Below are positions 1 through 4,645 of a stretch of DNA of 5,974 nt, piece after piece. Positions within the stretch are counted from its first letter, which is position 1. Each line of letters begins with the position of its first letter. Source of the stretch: Anaerolineaceae bacterium (GTDB lineage: Bacteria > Chloroflexota > Anaerolineae > Anaerolineales > Anaerolineaceae); the NCBI GenBank assembly GCA_028699715.1, contig JAQVUC010000075.1, positions 1-5,974 of the forward strand. The letters are read 5' to 3'. Under the pieces are notes generated by a model, which was given only the letters and a program-made list of their open reading frames with translations, was not told the origin of the DNA and ran no database searches. The position numbers and the translations under genes were made by a program.

Positions 1-1249
1 TTGGGGTTGTGTGGGATTGGACTGGATGCTTGATTTTCGTTGTTTCTGGGGATGCAATTTCCTTGGTTTGTGGGGGATTTTCTACGGATTTTTCGGCAAT
101 GACAGTCTGAGCCTGATTTTCTGTTTCGACTGGTTTGGGTTCTTGGACAGGAGCAGTTGCAGACTGATGTTTTGGGGTGTCAGGAATGGCGCCCATGAAG
201 ATATAGAAGCCTTTTCCTCCAGTGGCTTTCATGGGCTTTTGTTCGCTAGGAGCGAGAAGCAGCGTGTTGTGTCCGAGCTTTAACATTCTGCCAAGGAATT
301 CGGCTTTCATCGAAACAGAACCTGGACTCTGCATACCTTTGGTTTCGACATGCAGAACGAGTTTCCTGTTGGCTGCATCTGTGACGGTGATCTGATTCTG
401 CTCAAAGGCGAGTTCAACGTATTCCCCGATGCGCTTATCGATGCTCTGGAGGAACTCTTTAAGCTGCAGGCTTTGTAGGTCAGCAAACTGGATCGACACA
501 TCGAGATCCTTTTCGTCGGGGATTACGTTCCGCCAATTGGGGTATTTTCCATTAGAAACTTTGGCAAAATAGGAAAAACCATCGCCGCGGATGATGACAA
601 AGCGCCGGTCTTCCTTCACCCAGGTGGAAATGGAACGCCATGGGCGCTTGATGGAGGCCAGAGCCGGAGTGTAAATCACTGACAAGTCAAAATTCAGTCC
701 TTCCAGCGGCAGAGGCACATGGAAAAGTTCCCTTCCATCGGTAGCAGTGATCCCATCTTTGCTGAAACAGACGCCATGGACCTGAACACGGGTCGGGTCT
801 TTGCTGACGCACATTGAGGCATCGTTGACAAAAGCCGAAAAGTTTGCCGGCAGGATAATGGTTTCGGCGTCTTTTGGAGCTTCTGGACTTGGGAAGGAAA
901 TCTCATCGTCGGCAAGCGGAAGCTGCCCCTGGCTTCTTTCGTCGTCAATGATTTCCAGAAAGCCGTCCGTAACCGCGAGCGTCATTTCGCCGTCTTTTTT
1001 CGCCGATTTGACAAGGTTTTTCAGCTGCAGCCCAGAAACTGCGACCTCCAGATTGCCTTCAACCTGGGTCGGAAGATCAAAAGACATGATCTGCTCAAAA
1101 TCAGCGGCGGTCATAGACATCGTCTGTTTGCTGGAATCCGCCTTAATTTTGATGAAATTGAAGCTCTGAATAGCAGATTTTCCGGTAGCAACTTTTGCCA
1201 ATGAGGCGATGGCTTCGAAGAATGGGGTTTTGTTGACAGTGATCTTCAT
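1..1249 (-). CDS. dnaN: DNA polymerase III beta subunit-like sliding clamp, partial at its C-terminal end
   Basis: The frame is open for 416 codons from ATG at 1249-1247 to the left edge, so the end of the protein is outside the window. An AGGAG SD (1261-1257) lies 7 nt before the start. The product resembles the ring-shaped clamp that tethers replicative polymerase to DNA. Family landmarks sit where they do in the 366-residue E. coli protein: ATDGREL at residues 169-175, YPNWRNVIP at 236-244 (the family's F/Y-P-D/N-Y/W-x-x-V-I/L-P signature), and a final strand FYIFMGAIP at 348-356 that corresponds to the YVVMPM end of beta. A tail of at least 60 residues rich in Pro, Gln, Thr and Glu follows, where ordinary clamps stop. 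It may be a linker to another domain. The gene is divergent from the helicase operon, which suggests the element carries its own clamp. The family call is firm; the role of the tail is unknown. Confidence 0.9.
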   Translation of the reverse strand, partial: MKITVNKTPFFEAIASLAKVATGKSAIQSFNFIKIKADSSKQTMSMTAADFEQIMSFDLPTQVEGNLEVAVSGLQLKNLVKSAKKDGEMTLAVTDGFLEIIDDERSQGQLPLADDEISFPSPEAPKDAETIILPANFSAFVNDASMCVSKDPTRVQVHGVCFSKDGITATDGRELFHVPLPLEGLNFDLSVIYTPALASIKRPWRSISTWVKEDRRFVIIRGDGFSYFAKVSNGKYPNWRNVIPDEKDLDVSIQFADLQSLQLKEFLQSIDKRIGEYVELAFEQNQITVTDAANRKLVLHVETKGMQSPGSVSMKAEFLGRMLKLGHNTLLLAPSEQKPMKATGGKGFYIFMGAIPDTPKHQSATAPVQEPKPVETENQAQTVIAEKSVENPPQTKEIASPETTKIKHPVQSHTTP

Positions 1250-1256
1250 GGTTCTT

Positions 1257-1261
1257 CTCCT
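1257..1261 (-). promoter_or_regulatory. Ribosome binding site of the clamp gene
   Basis: AGGAG on the minus strand lies 7 nt before the ATG at 1249-1247. It fixes the start used here and fits the position of the family's N-terminus (MKITVNK). Confidence 0.75.
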
Positions 1262-1284
1262 GTGATGATGGGTGACGAAACAAG

Positions 1285-1324
1285 AAAGCCCTCCACTGCC
1301 CAAAATGGACAATGGAAGGGCTTT
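1285..1324 (-). promoter_or_regulatory. 40-nt hairpin in the leader of the clamp gene
   Basis: AAAGCCC (1285-1291) pairs with GGGCTTT (1318-1324). Further inside, TCCA pairs with TGGA, TG with CA, and CCA with TGG, giving about 16 base pairs with two mismatches, one bulged base and an AAA loop. On the minus strand it lies 36 nt before the clamp start and is followed only by a short, broken T-run, so it is more likely a leader or attenuator structure than a strong terminator. If transcribed rightward it would read into the control region instead. Confidence 0.55.
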
Positions 1325-1333
1325 ACAAGGGGA

Positions 1334-1349
1334 TGAAATGTTCATTTCA
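1334..1349. promoter_or_regulatory. 16-bp dyad, possible operator of the clamp promoter
   Basis: TGAAATG, two bases, then CATTTCA: perfect 7-bp arms. It lies just downstream of an AT-rich stretch (1357-1365) that on the minus strand reads TTATATATT and could be a -10 element for the clamp gene. That would put the dyad at the transcription start. No good -35 is visible, so the promoter itself is not established. Confidence 0.4.
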
Positions 1350-1395
1350 ACACAGGAATATATAAGCGAAAAATCGACGAACTGCACATAAGATT

Positions 1396-1425
1396 CGAAA
1401 AAATCGAAAAAAAAACGAAAAAAAA
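1396..1425. other. Phased A-tracts (probable intrinsic DNA bend)
   Basis: Three A-runs (1398-1403, 1407-1415 and 1418-1425) have centres about 10.5 bp apart, which is one helical turn. This is the arrangement known to curve DNA. A fourth run (1369-1373) lies upstream, and CGAAAAATCGA (1367-1377) is nearly repeated at 1396-1407. The tract sits directly before the likely rightward promoter, where it could serve as an UP element or a binding site for a bending protein. Confidence 0.5.
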
Positions 1426-1437
1426 TTGATTTGGGAC

Positions 1438-1480
1438 TTGCATTGGCGTTTGACAGCGCTTACATTACCCCTGTTGTACG
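1438..1480 (+). promoter_or_regulatory. Probable rightward leader promoter with LacI-type operator-like palindrome
   Basis: TTGACA (1450-1455) could be a -35, but the -10 at normal spacing is poor (GTTGTA, 1473-1478). A second choice is TTGCAT (1438-1443), 17 bp, TACATT (1461-1466). TGACAGCGCTTACA (1451-1464) differs at only two positions from the perfect palindrome TGTAAGCGCTTACA typical of LacI/GalR-family operators, and overlaps both promoter choices. The phased A-tracts lie just upstream. No LacI-family regulator is encoded in the window, so it would be supplied by the host or by the rest of the element. Confidence 0.4.
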
Positions 1481-1543
1481 CATGGGGCGTGCGTTTGGGT
1501 TTTGTTTTTTAGCCCCAGGCATCAAAAAACATTAATTTTTTTT
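1468..1543 (+). ncRNA. Structured leader of operon A with competing hairpins
   Basis: GGGGC (1484-1488) can pair downstream with GCCCC (1512-1516), forming a six-pair stem if the flanking T and A are counted, with a T-rich 23-nt loop. The same GGGG (1484-1487) can instead pair upstream with CCCC (1468-1471). The two pairings exclude each other. An eight-T run (1536-1543) follows, so a terminator or attenuator is possible. The position before the shared SD block matches the more clearly structured leader of operon B. Rest of the gene-free stretch 1250-1786: 1555-1757 holds a possible internal promoter but no convincing gene. Confidence 0.35.
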
Positions 1544-1554
1544 AACAAGGAGGT
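1543..1554 (+). promoter_or_regulatory. Orphan strong ribosome binding site, copy A
   Basis: TAACAAGGAGGT is a near-perfect SD, identical over 12 bases to 4042-4053. No start codon lies at a proper distance behind it. A GTG at 1553 overlaps the SD and would give only 14 codons before TGA (1595-1597). After that stop the same frame stays open to a TGA near 1728. It may mark a lost or unrecognised leader gene, or a ribosome-loading site used for control. Confidence 0.5.
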
Positions 1555-1593
1555 GAAAAGAGCCAGCCAGAATCAGAAACACTCCCAACTATT

Positions 1594-1622
1594 TTGAGAT
1601 CCAAGACTTTATATATTATTTT
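1594..1622 (+). promoter_or_regulatory. Possible internal promoter for operon A
   Basis: TTGAGA (1594-1599), a 17-bp spacer and TATTTT (1617-1622) match a sigma-70 promoter at 5 of 6 and 4 of 6 positions. It would start transcription about 155 nt before HTH-A, inside the leader. It is inferred from sequence alone. Confidence 0.3.
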
Positions 1623-1757
1623 GTCCAGCATTTTATTTGCATGGTTTTGTTGATCACCTGGACAGCCAGCGCAAAGCGCTGAAGAGGGATGTACTGGATC
1701 ACGATCCCTGTGATGTGTTCTGAGTTCAGGGCTACCAGAAGCCTCGGCAAAAAATAG

Positions 1758-1782
1758 TCCCTTATTACTGGTAAATAAGGGA
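1758..1782 (+). promoter_or_regulatory. Hairpin hiding the HTH-A ribosome binding site
   Basis: TCCCTTATT (1758-1766) and AATAAGGGA (1774-1782) form a perfect 9-bp stem with a 7-nt loop. The right arm contains AAGGGA, the SD for the ATG at 1787, so the folded RNA would block initiation. It has no T-run, so it is not a terminator. Confidence 0.5.
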
Positions 1783-1786
1783 AAAT

Positions 1787-2104
1787 ATGAGAGTATCCAA
1801 AATGAACGAAAATTTTATTCGATCTATTCAGGCTATAATCAGCGCTTATCCAGAAATCAACCCGAAACAAAAAAATGCAATATTAGCAGCCTGTGGTGAA
1901 CAGTCGGTTCGTCAAGAGCTGATCAACAGGAAAGCAGTCCGGGAATTTTTAGGAATCAGCGATCCGACAATCCGTCAATGGATTGCCCGTGGACTCATCA
2001 AGCCGGTCGTTTTTTCGAAAAGAAAAATCCGGTTTGTCAAAAACGACATCCTCGCCCTGGCCCATTATGGTGTTCCATCGGAAAACAGGGGGGTGACATT
2101 ATGA
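1787..2104 (+). CDS. Excisionase/AlpA-type HTH DNA-binding protein (HTH-A)
   Basis: A 105-residue protein. Residues 45-94 match the winged helix-turn-helix fold of excisionases and AlpA-like regulators: LINRKAVREFLGIS, then TIRQWIARG, then a basic wing (KRKIRF, 78-83) and the closing DILAL segment. Residues 1-44 are a helical extension shared with HTH-B (4338-4634), so the two are paralogs. The start at 1787 has the SD AAGGGA. ATG 1802 is an alternative with a weak GAGAG site and aligns better with the start of HTH-B. The gene overlaps the helicase gene by ATGA, which implies translational coupling. Pairing a small HTH regulator with a D5-type helicase is typical of P4 and PICI satellites. 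The likely role is control of this operon or of excision; which one cannot be told. Confidence 0.75.
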   Translation: MRVSKMNENFIRSIQAIISAYPEINPKQKNAILAACGEQSVRQELINRKAVREFLGISDPTIRQWIARGLIKPVVFSKRKIRFVKNDILALAHYGVPSENRGVTL

Positions 2105-3669
2105 ACAAACGCATTTCGTATGAACCGCCGGAGAATGCTGAAGCAACCGGCGATGAAAAAGCCACAGATAACTTTGGTGATACTGCTTTCAAACAAGATG
2201 CAGAGACGAGTGATGCTGCTGAAGATGAATATGAGACTTTTACAGATGGGCGTGCGTTCACAAGTGCGCAAAACGGCAGGTCTGGTGGGCGCAAGACGAT
2301 CCCGGTGACAGACATTGCTCGTGATTATGTGGTAACACGATGGCTGCGAAACGGGGACATCCGCTTGCGGTTTTATGAGGGAATGTGGTATACCTACACG
2401 AATGGTCGCTGGAAAGAACGCAGCAAGGAGGATATTCAAGCCGACCTTATTACGTTCCTTCAACACACCATGGCAGAAGAAAGGATTTCTCAATCGGTAG
2501 TTAGTGACGTTATGCTGAATCTGAAATCCTGTAATCTCTGCTACCTCGACTCGCTGCGGTACCAGGTTCCTTGTTTCATTGAGACGGCAGAACCTGCTGA
2601 TGCCTGGATTCCGACGAAAAATTTTATTGTGAACGTCGAAGCTTTGGCTAGGAAACTGAACGGATTCGGTGCCGATATTTCCAGGCCAGTTTTGATGGAT
2701 CAAACTCCCAATCTTTTTACGGTAAATTGTCTTCCATACGAATATGATGAAACCGCTCAGTGCCCAAAATGGGAAAAGTATTTGGGCGAGGTGCAACCAA
2801 ACCATCAGAACCGCGAGATACTGCAGATGCTGATGGGGTTGGCGTTGGTCCCAGACTGCAGATATAACGTTATGTTTTTCCTGTATGGACCACCTGGAAC
2901 AGGCAAGTCTGTCTTCGTAAACGTTCTTGAACAATTCATCGGACAAGACAATTTCTGCTCGATACCGCTTTCACGGCTTGTGAGTCGGTTTGGCTTGGCG
3001 CCATTAACCGAAAAATTGCTGAACATCGTCGGCGAGATGCCTGCCATGCCGAATAACGGGAAAATTTCAGATATTGAAGGGATTGTCAAGGCGATTACTA
3101 GCGGCGACAGCATCCATGTCGAACGGAAATTCTTAGATGGGCACAACGCAAGGGTTAAAGCCCGCATGGTGTTTGCAACCAATCATCTTCCTGATTTTTC
3201 CGACCAGTCGGCTGGCGTCTGGGAGCGAATCAGGATAATACCGTTTAATGTGAAGTTCCGGGGTACGGAAAAGCAAAATCCGAATCTGTCGCAAGAACTG
3301 CTGGAAGAGCTTCCAGGAATTTTTAATTGGGCTATCCGAGGATTGGCCAAATTGCGTCTTTGTAAAACGTTCCCAGAAAGCGAGGAGGGATTGGAGAAAA
3401 AGAAATTTCTTCAGACTGTATGCAACCCCGAGCAAGATTTTTTCAGCGAGTTCCTTGAAGAAGAGGAGGGTGGTCAGACCAACGCGAAGAAGTTGTTCGA
3501 GGACTACAAGATTTGGGCCAGTGAAAATGGACACAGACCTTTGCGAGAGTCACAGTTTAAGAAAGCGCTGTTCAGTGCTTTTCCGAAGATTCGACAGTCG
3601 CGTAAACGAGTAGACGTTGGACGGCAGGTTACGGTTTATCACAACATCCAGCAGAACATCCTGCTGTGA
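2101..3669 (+). CDS. D5/P4-alpha-type SF3 helicase (phage/plasmid primase-helicase family), without a primase domain
   Basis: A 522-residue protein starting at ATG 2101, which overlaps the HTH-A stop and has a GGGGGGTG SD. The same frame is open upstream, but no better start exists there. Residues 1-70 are acidic and probably disordered. About 75-240 is the D5_N region. The SF3 ATPase follows: Walker A GPPGTGKS (263-270), Walker B-like LLNIVGE (306-312), motif B' around KAITSGDSIH (330-339), sensor Asn in ATNHLP (N361) and Arg finger candidates R376/R378 in GVWERIRIIPF. The end (about 461-522) resembles the winged-helix primase C-terminal domain. Such helicases form hexamers that open and unwind the origin. 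P4 alpha also has an N-terminal primase; none is visible here, so priming must come from elsewhere, possibly the protein starting at 4899. All SF3 motifs are intact. Confidence 0.9.
   Translation: MNKRISYEPPENAEATGDEKATDNFGDTAFKQDAETSDAAEDEYETFTDGRAFTSAQNGRSGGRKTIPVTDIARDYVVTRWLRNGDIRLRFYEGMWYTYTNGRWKERSKEDIQADLITFLQHTMAEERISQSVVSDVMLNLKSCNLCYLDSLRYQVPCFIETAEPADAWIPTKNFIVNVEALARKLNGFGADISRPVLMDQTPNLFTVNCLPYEYDETAQCPKWEKYLGEVQPNHQNREILQMLMGLALVPDCRYNVMFFLYGPPGTGKSVFVNVLEQFIGQDNFCSIPLSRLVSRFGLAPLTEKLLNIVGEMPAMPNNGKISDIEGIVKAITSGDSIHVERKFLDGHNARVKARMVFATNHLPDFSDQSAGVWERIRIIPFNVKFRGTEKQNPNLSQELLEELPGIFNWAIRGLAKLRLCKTFPESEEGLEKKKFLQTVCNPEQDFFSEFLEEEEGGQTNAKKLFEDYKIWASENGHRPLRESQFKKALFSAFPKIRQSRKRVDVGRQVTVYHNIQQNILL
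3649..3666 (+). repeat. Hairpin at the end of the helicase gene
   Basis: CAGCAG, six bases, CTGCTG: a 6-bp stem ending at the helicase stop codon and covering the GTG of the possible next ORF. There is no T-run, so it is unlikely to be a terminator. It could affect coupling to the following ORF. Confidence 0.35.
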
Positions 3670-3860
3670 CGCAACTGCACACCAGCATGGCCCACATAAG
3701 GCCGTGCAGGCTGTGCAGGCACAAAAACAACCCTTTAGGAAACCTAAAATGTACCCGAGCATTCTTGGAAAAGATGCCTTTGCTGAGAACCGCCATTCAG
3801 AACCGGAAAAATTCAGAATCGCAGAAAAAAAATCAAAAAGGAATTTGCATTCTGTTCTGA
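3666..3860 (+). CDS. Hypothetical small basic protein with a Cys/His cluster (doubtful)
   Basis: A 64-codon ORF whose GTG start overlaps the helicase TGA as GTGA, a common sign of coupled translation. There is no SD of its own. Residues about 13-30 contain CRLCRH followed by a third Cys 12 residues after the second, which could be part of a small zinc site, but the fourth ligand is unclear. The C-terminal half is Lys/Asn/Gln rich. A 9-base tandem repeat (GTGCAGGCT/GTGCAGGCA, 3704-3721) lies inside. It overlaps another candidate in a different frame (3749-3946), and probably only one of the two is real. I do not recognise it. Confidence 0.3.
   Translation: MTQLHTSMAHIRPCRLCRHKNNPLGNLKCTRAFLEKMPLLRTAIQNRKNSESQKKNQKGICILF
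3704..3721 (+). repeat. 9-base tandem repeat
   Basis: GTGCAGGCT is followed at once by GTGCAGGCA. Two copies only, possibly from slippage. Confidence 0.5.
3734..3748 (+). promoter_or_regulatory. Small hairpin over a possible ribosome binding site
   Basis: TTTAGG, AAA, CCTAAA: perfect 6-bp arms ending directly before the ATG at 3749. The left arm holds the AGG of the only SD-like sequence for that ATG. The arrangement repeats the one before HTH-A, but the stem is weak. Confidence 0.3.
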
Positions 3861-3946
3861 CAACATATAATTTAAAATATGCAAAACTCATGGAGTCCAT
3901 GGCTCCTTGGTACTGTAATAAACTGAAAGCTGCGCAAGTGGCTTAA
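3749..3946 (+). CDS. Hypothetical small lysine-rich protein (doubtful)
   Basis: A 65-residue ORF. AGGA (3737-3740) is 8 nt before the ATG. The product is Lys/Glu/Ala-rich with a Trp/Tyr/Cys patch near its end (APWYCNKL). I recognise no family. It ends just before the structured leader of operon B. It competes with the GTG ORF at 3666 in another frame. The better SD favours this one; the GTGA overlap favours the other. Confidence 0.3.
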   Translation: MYPSILGKDAFAENRHSEPEKFRIAEKKSKRNLHSVLTTYNLKYAKLMESMAPWYCNKLKAAQVA

Positions 3947-3947
3947 A

Positions 3948-4040
3948 GCTCTTTGAAAATTTAACATTTTGCCTGTCCGGGTGACAGCAGCGCTCTCAGG
4001 CCAGGCAAGTTTTATAAGCTTCTCCCATTATTGTGGGAGC
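3948..4040 (+). ncRNA. Structured leader of operon B, resembling C4-type phage antisense RNA
   Basis: Seen in the sequence: TTGCCTG (3969-3975) pairs with CAGGCAA (4002-4008), extended by CC/GG after one mismatch. Inside is an alternative hairpin, CTGTC (3973-3977, taken from the same strand) with GACAG (3983-3987). A second hairpin, CTCCCA (4022-4027) with TGGGAG (4034-4039), comes just before the strong SD. From memory, this order (a GCCTG/CAGGC stem with inner GCGCTCAGGCC, a TATAAGCTTCTCCC hairpin, then CATAACAAGGAGG) matches the C4 antisense RNA of phages P1/P7 and related prophages, which blocks translation of a downstream icd-like gene and so controls immunity. The first stem followed by GTTTTAT could instead be the terminator of operon A. 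A covariance-model search would decide. Confidence 0.5.
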
Positions 4041-4041
4041 A

Positions 4042-4053
4042 TAACAAGGAGGT
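4042..4053 (+). promoter_or_regulatory. Strong ribosome binding site, copy B
   Basis: TAACAAGGAGGT, identical to 1543-1554, is placed ideally (5-6 nt) before ATG 4058. That ATG starts only ATG-ACC-TAA. The next real gene lies 285 nt further on, close to the 233 nt found for copy A. Confidence 0.65.
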
Positions 4054-4057
4054 AATC

Positions 4058-4258
4058 ATGACCTAAAAACGCGCGAACACTATCTCACTTGCAACCGATG
4101 ATGCGGTTGCCAGTCCTATACTTATACTACTGATCCATACTGAACCCTGCAAAAAATTATTGAGACCGTTTTCGGACTGCATTGTGGTTCGACGAAGTCT
4201 CTGGAAGTCCGGTAAAATATTCGCCGCCGGCAACAAGGGATTGCGGTCCGCCCCTTGA
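4058..4258 (+). pseudogene. Two-codon ORF followed by an open 63-codon frame (possible broken icd-like leader gene)
   Basis: ATG 4058 has an excellent SD but is followed by ACC and then TAA (4064-4066). After that stop the same frame is open for 63 codons to TGA 4256-4258, with a plausible composition (begins KRANTISLATDD and later has KLLRPFSDC). A second open stretch in the frame of HTH-B (4164-4322) overlaps its end and contains LEYWVAIRRL. Read together they could be a leader protein broken by a nonsense codon and a frameshift. Alternatively the start-stop is functional, as in translational attenuation, or the region is only RNA. The position after a C4-like RNA suggests an icd/ash-like gene, but I cannot confirm homology. 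Confidence 0.3.
4117..4128 (+). promoter_or_regulatory. Tandem -10-like hexamers
   Basis: TATACT occurs twice in a row; each copy matches the -10 consensus at 5 of 6 positions. No -35 is seen at normal spacing, so this is weak. The counterpart site in leader A (1611-1622) is also AT-rich with the order CCA...TATA...TCCA, so the two leaders look related here. Confidence 0.2.
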
Positions 4259-4290
4259 GTATTGGGTGGCCATCAGGAGGCTTTGCAGTA

Positions 4291-4311
4291 ATGCCCACGT
4301 TCCTGGCATGA
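4291..4311 (+). CDS. Six-codon leader ORF before HTH-B (speculative)
   Basis: ATG 4291 encodes MPTFLA and ends at TGA 4309-4311. AGGAGG (4275-4280) lies 10 nt before it. The ORF occupies the left arm and loop of the hairpin at 4292-4321, so ribosomes reading it would melt that hairpin just before the HTH-B start. A chance ORF this short is also quite possible. Confidence 0.25.
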   Translation: MPTFLA

Positions 4312-4321
4312 GTAGTGGGTA
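4292..4321 (+). promoter_or_regulatory. Hairpin just before the HTH-B ribosome binding site
   Basis: TGCCCAC (4292-4298) pairs with GTGGGTA (4315-4321), including one G-U pair, giving 7 pairs and a 16-nt loop. It ends where the SD of HTH-B (AAGGATAGG, 4321-4329) begins. The layout parallels the hairpin before HTH-A although the sequences differ. Confidence 0.4.
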
Positions 4322-4337
4322 AGGATAGGTAAAAAAA

Positions 4338-4634
4338 ATGCGAGAAGAAAATATAGCAGCCATCGCTGCGCTGTTAGCGACCGATGCTACAGTTACAGAC
4401 GATGATCGTAAATCGATTTTAGCAATATGCAACCACAAGGCCAGGTATTCGCATCGGGATTTGATTTCCAGAGCGGAAGCGCTGGAGTTGTTGCAGATAT
4501 CTGGTCCGACTCTGCTGAAATTTATCAGGGCGAAAAAGATCACAGAAGTGCGTATGTCGGATAGAAAACGCCGTTTTATCCGCCAGGAAATTCTTGATTT
4601 TTTGTGCCACGGCGAAAGTGCCGCGCAAGCGTGA
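4338..4634 (+). CDS. Excisionase/AlpA-type HTH DNA-binding protein (HTH-B), paralog of HTH-A
   Basis: A 98-residue protein. Residues 42-92 hold the HTH: LISRAEALELLQISGPTLLKFI, a basic wing DRKRRF (75-80) and the closing EILDFL. HTH-A reads LINRKAVREFLGIS...RKIRF...DILAL at the same places, and both N-terminal extensions contain an xILAxC segment, so they are diverged duplicates. The start is supported by TAGG 8 nt upstream and by alignment to HTH-A. The next gene follows after 11 nt with its own AAGGAGA. By analogy with AlpA and Cox-type proteins it probably binds operators in this element and may act against or together with HTH-A. Its target is unknown. Confidence 0.75.
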   Translation: MREENIAAIAALLATDATVTDDDRKSILAICNHKARYSHRDLISRAEALELLQISGPTLLKFIRAKKITEVRMSDRKRRFIRQEILDFLCHGESAAQA

Positions 4635-4645
4635 AGGAGAACCAG

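Noticed and set aside
11..283. Plus-strand ORF opposite the clamp tail
   Set aside because: The Trp/Phe/Gly-rich product arises from reading the antisense of Pro/Gln/Lys-rich codons.
801..1169. Plus-strand ORF of 122 codons opposite the clamp gene
   Set aside because: It is the mirror of the clamp coding frame, with Ser/Ala-rich composition typical of antisense frames.
1367..1425. CRISPR-like or iteron array from the CGAAAAATCGA repeats
   Set aside because: There are only two imperfect copies in A-rich DNA, with no regular spacers. Phased A-tracts explain the pattern.
1616..1870. Minus-strand ORF over leader A and the start of HTH-A
   Set aside because: It was considered because a similar antisense ORF (4157-4543) lies over cassette B. 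The two products align only in a few hydrophobic residues, and both overlap the HTH genes, so they are likely shadows.
1978..2100. Longer N-terminus for the helicase
   Set aside because: This stretch is HTH-A coding sequence in another frame. The ATG at 2101 has the SD and the ATGA overlap.
2065..2946. Long minus-strand ORF opposite the helicase (293 codons)
   Set aside because: The plus strand carries intact SF3 motifs over the same bases. The antisense product shows no recognisable domain and has no matching ribosome binding site.
3969..4013. Plain Rho-independent terminator of operon A
   Set aside because: The stem is followed by only four Ts and has a long structured loop, so a leader RNA fits better. 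Dual use is not excluded.
4157..4543. Minus-strand ORF of 128 codons over leader B and HTH-B
   Set aside because: It overlaps the well-supported HTH-B gene, and no domain is recognisable in it.
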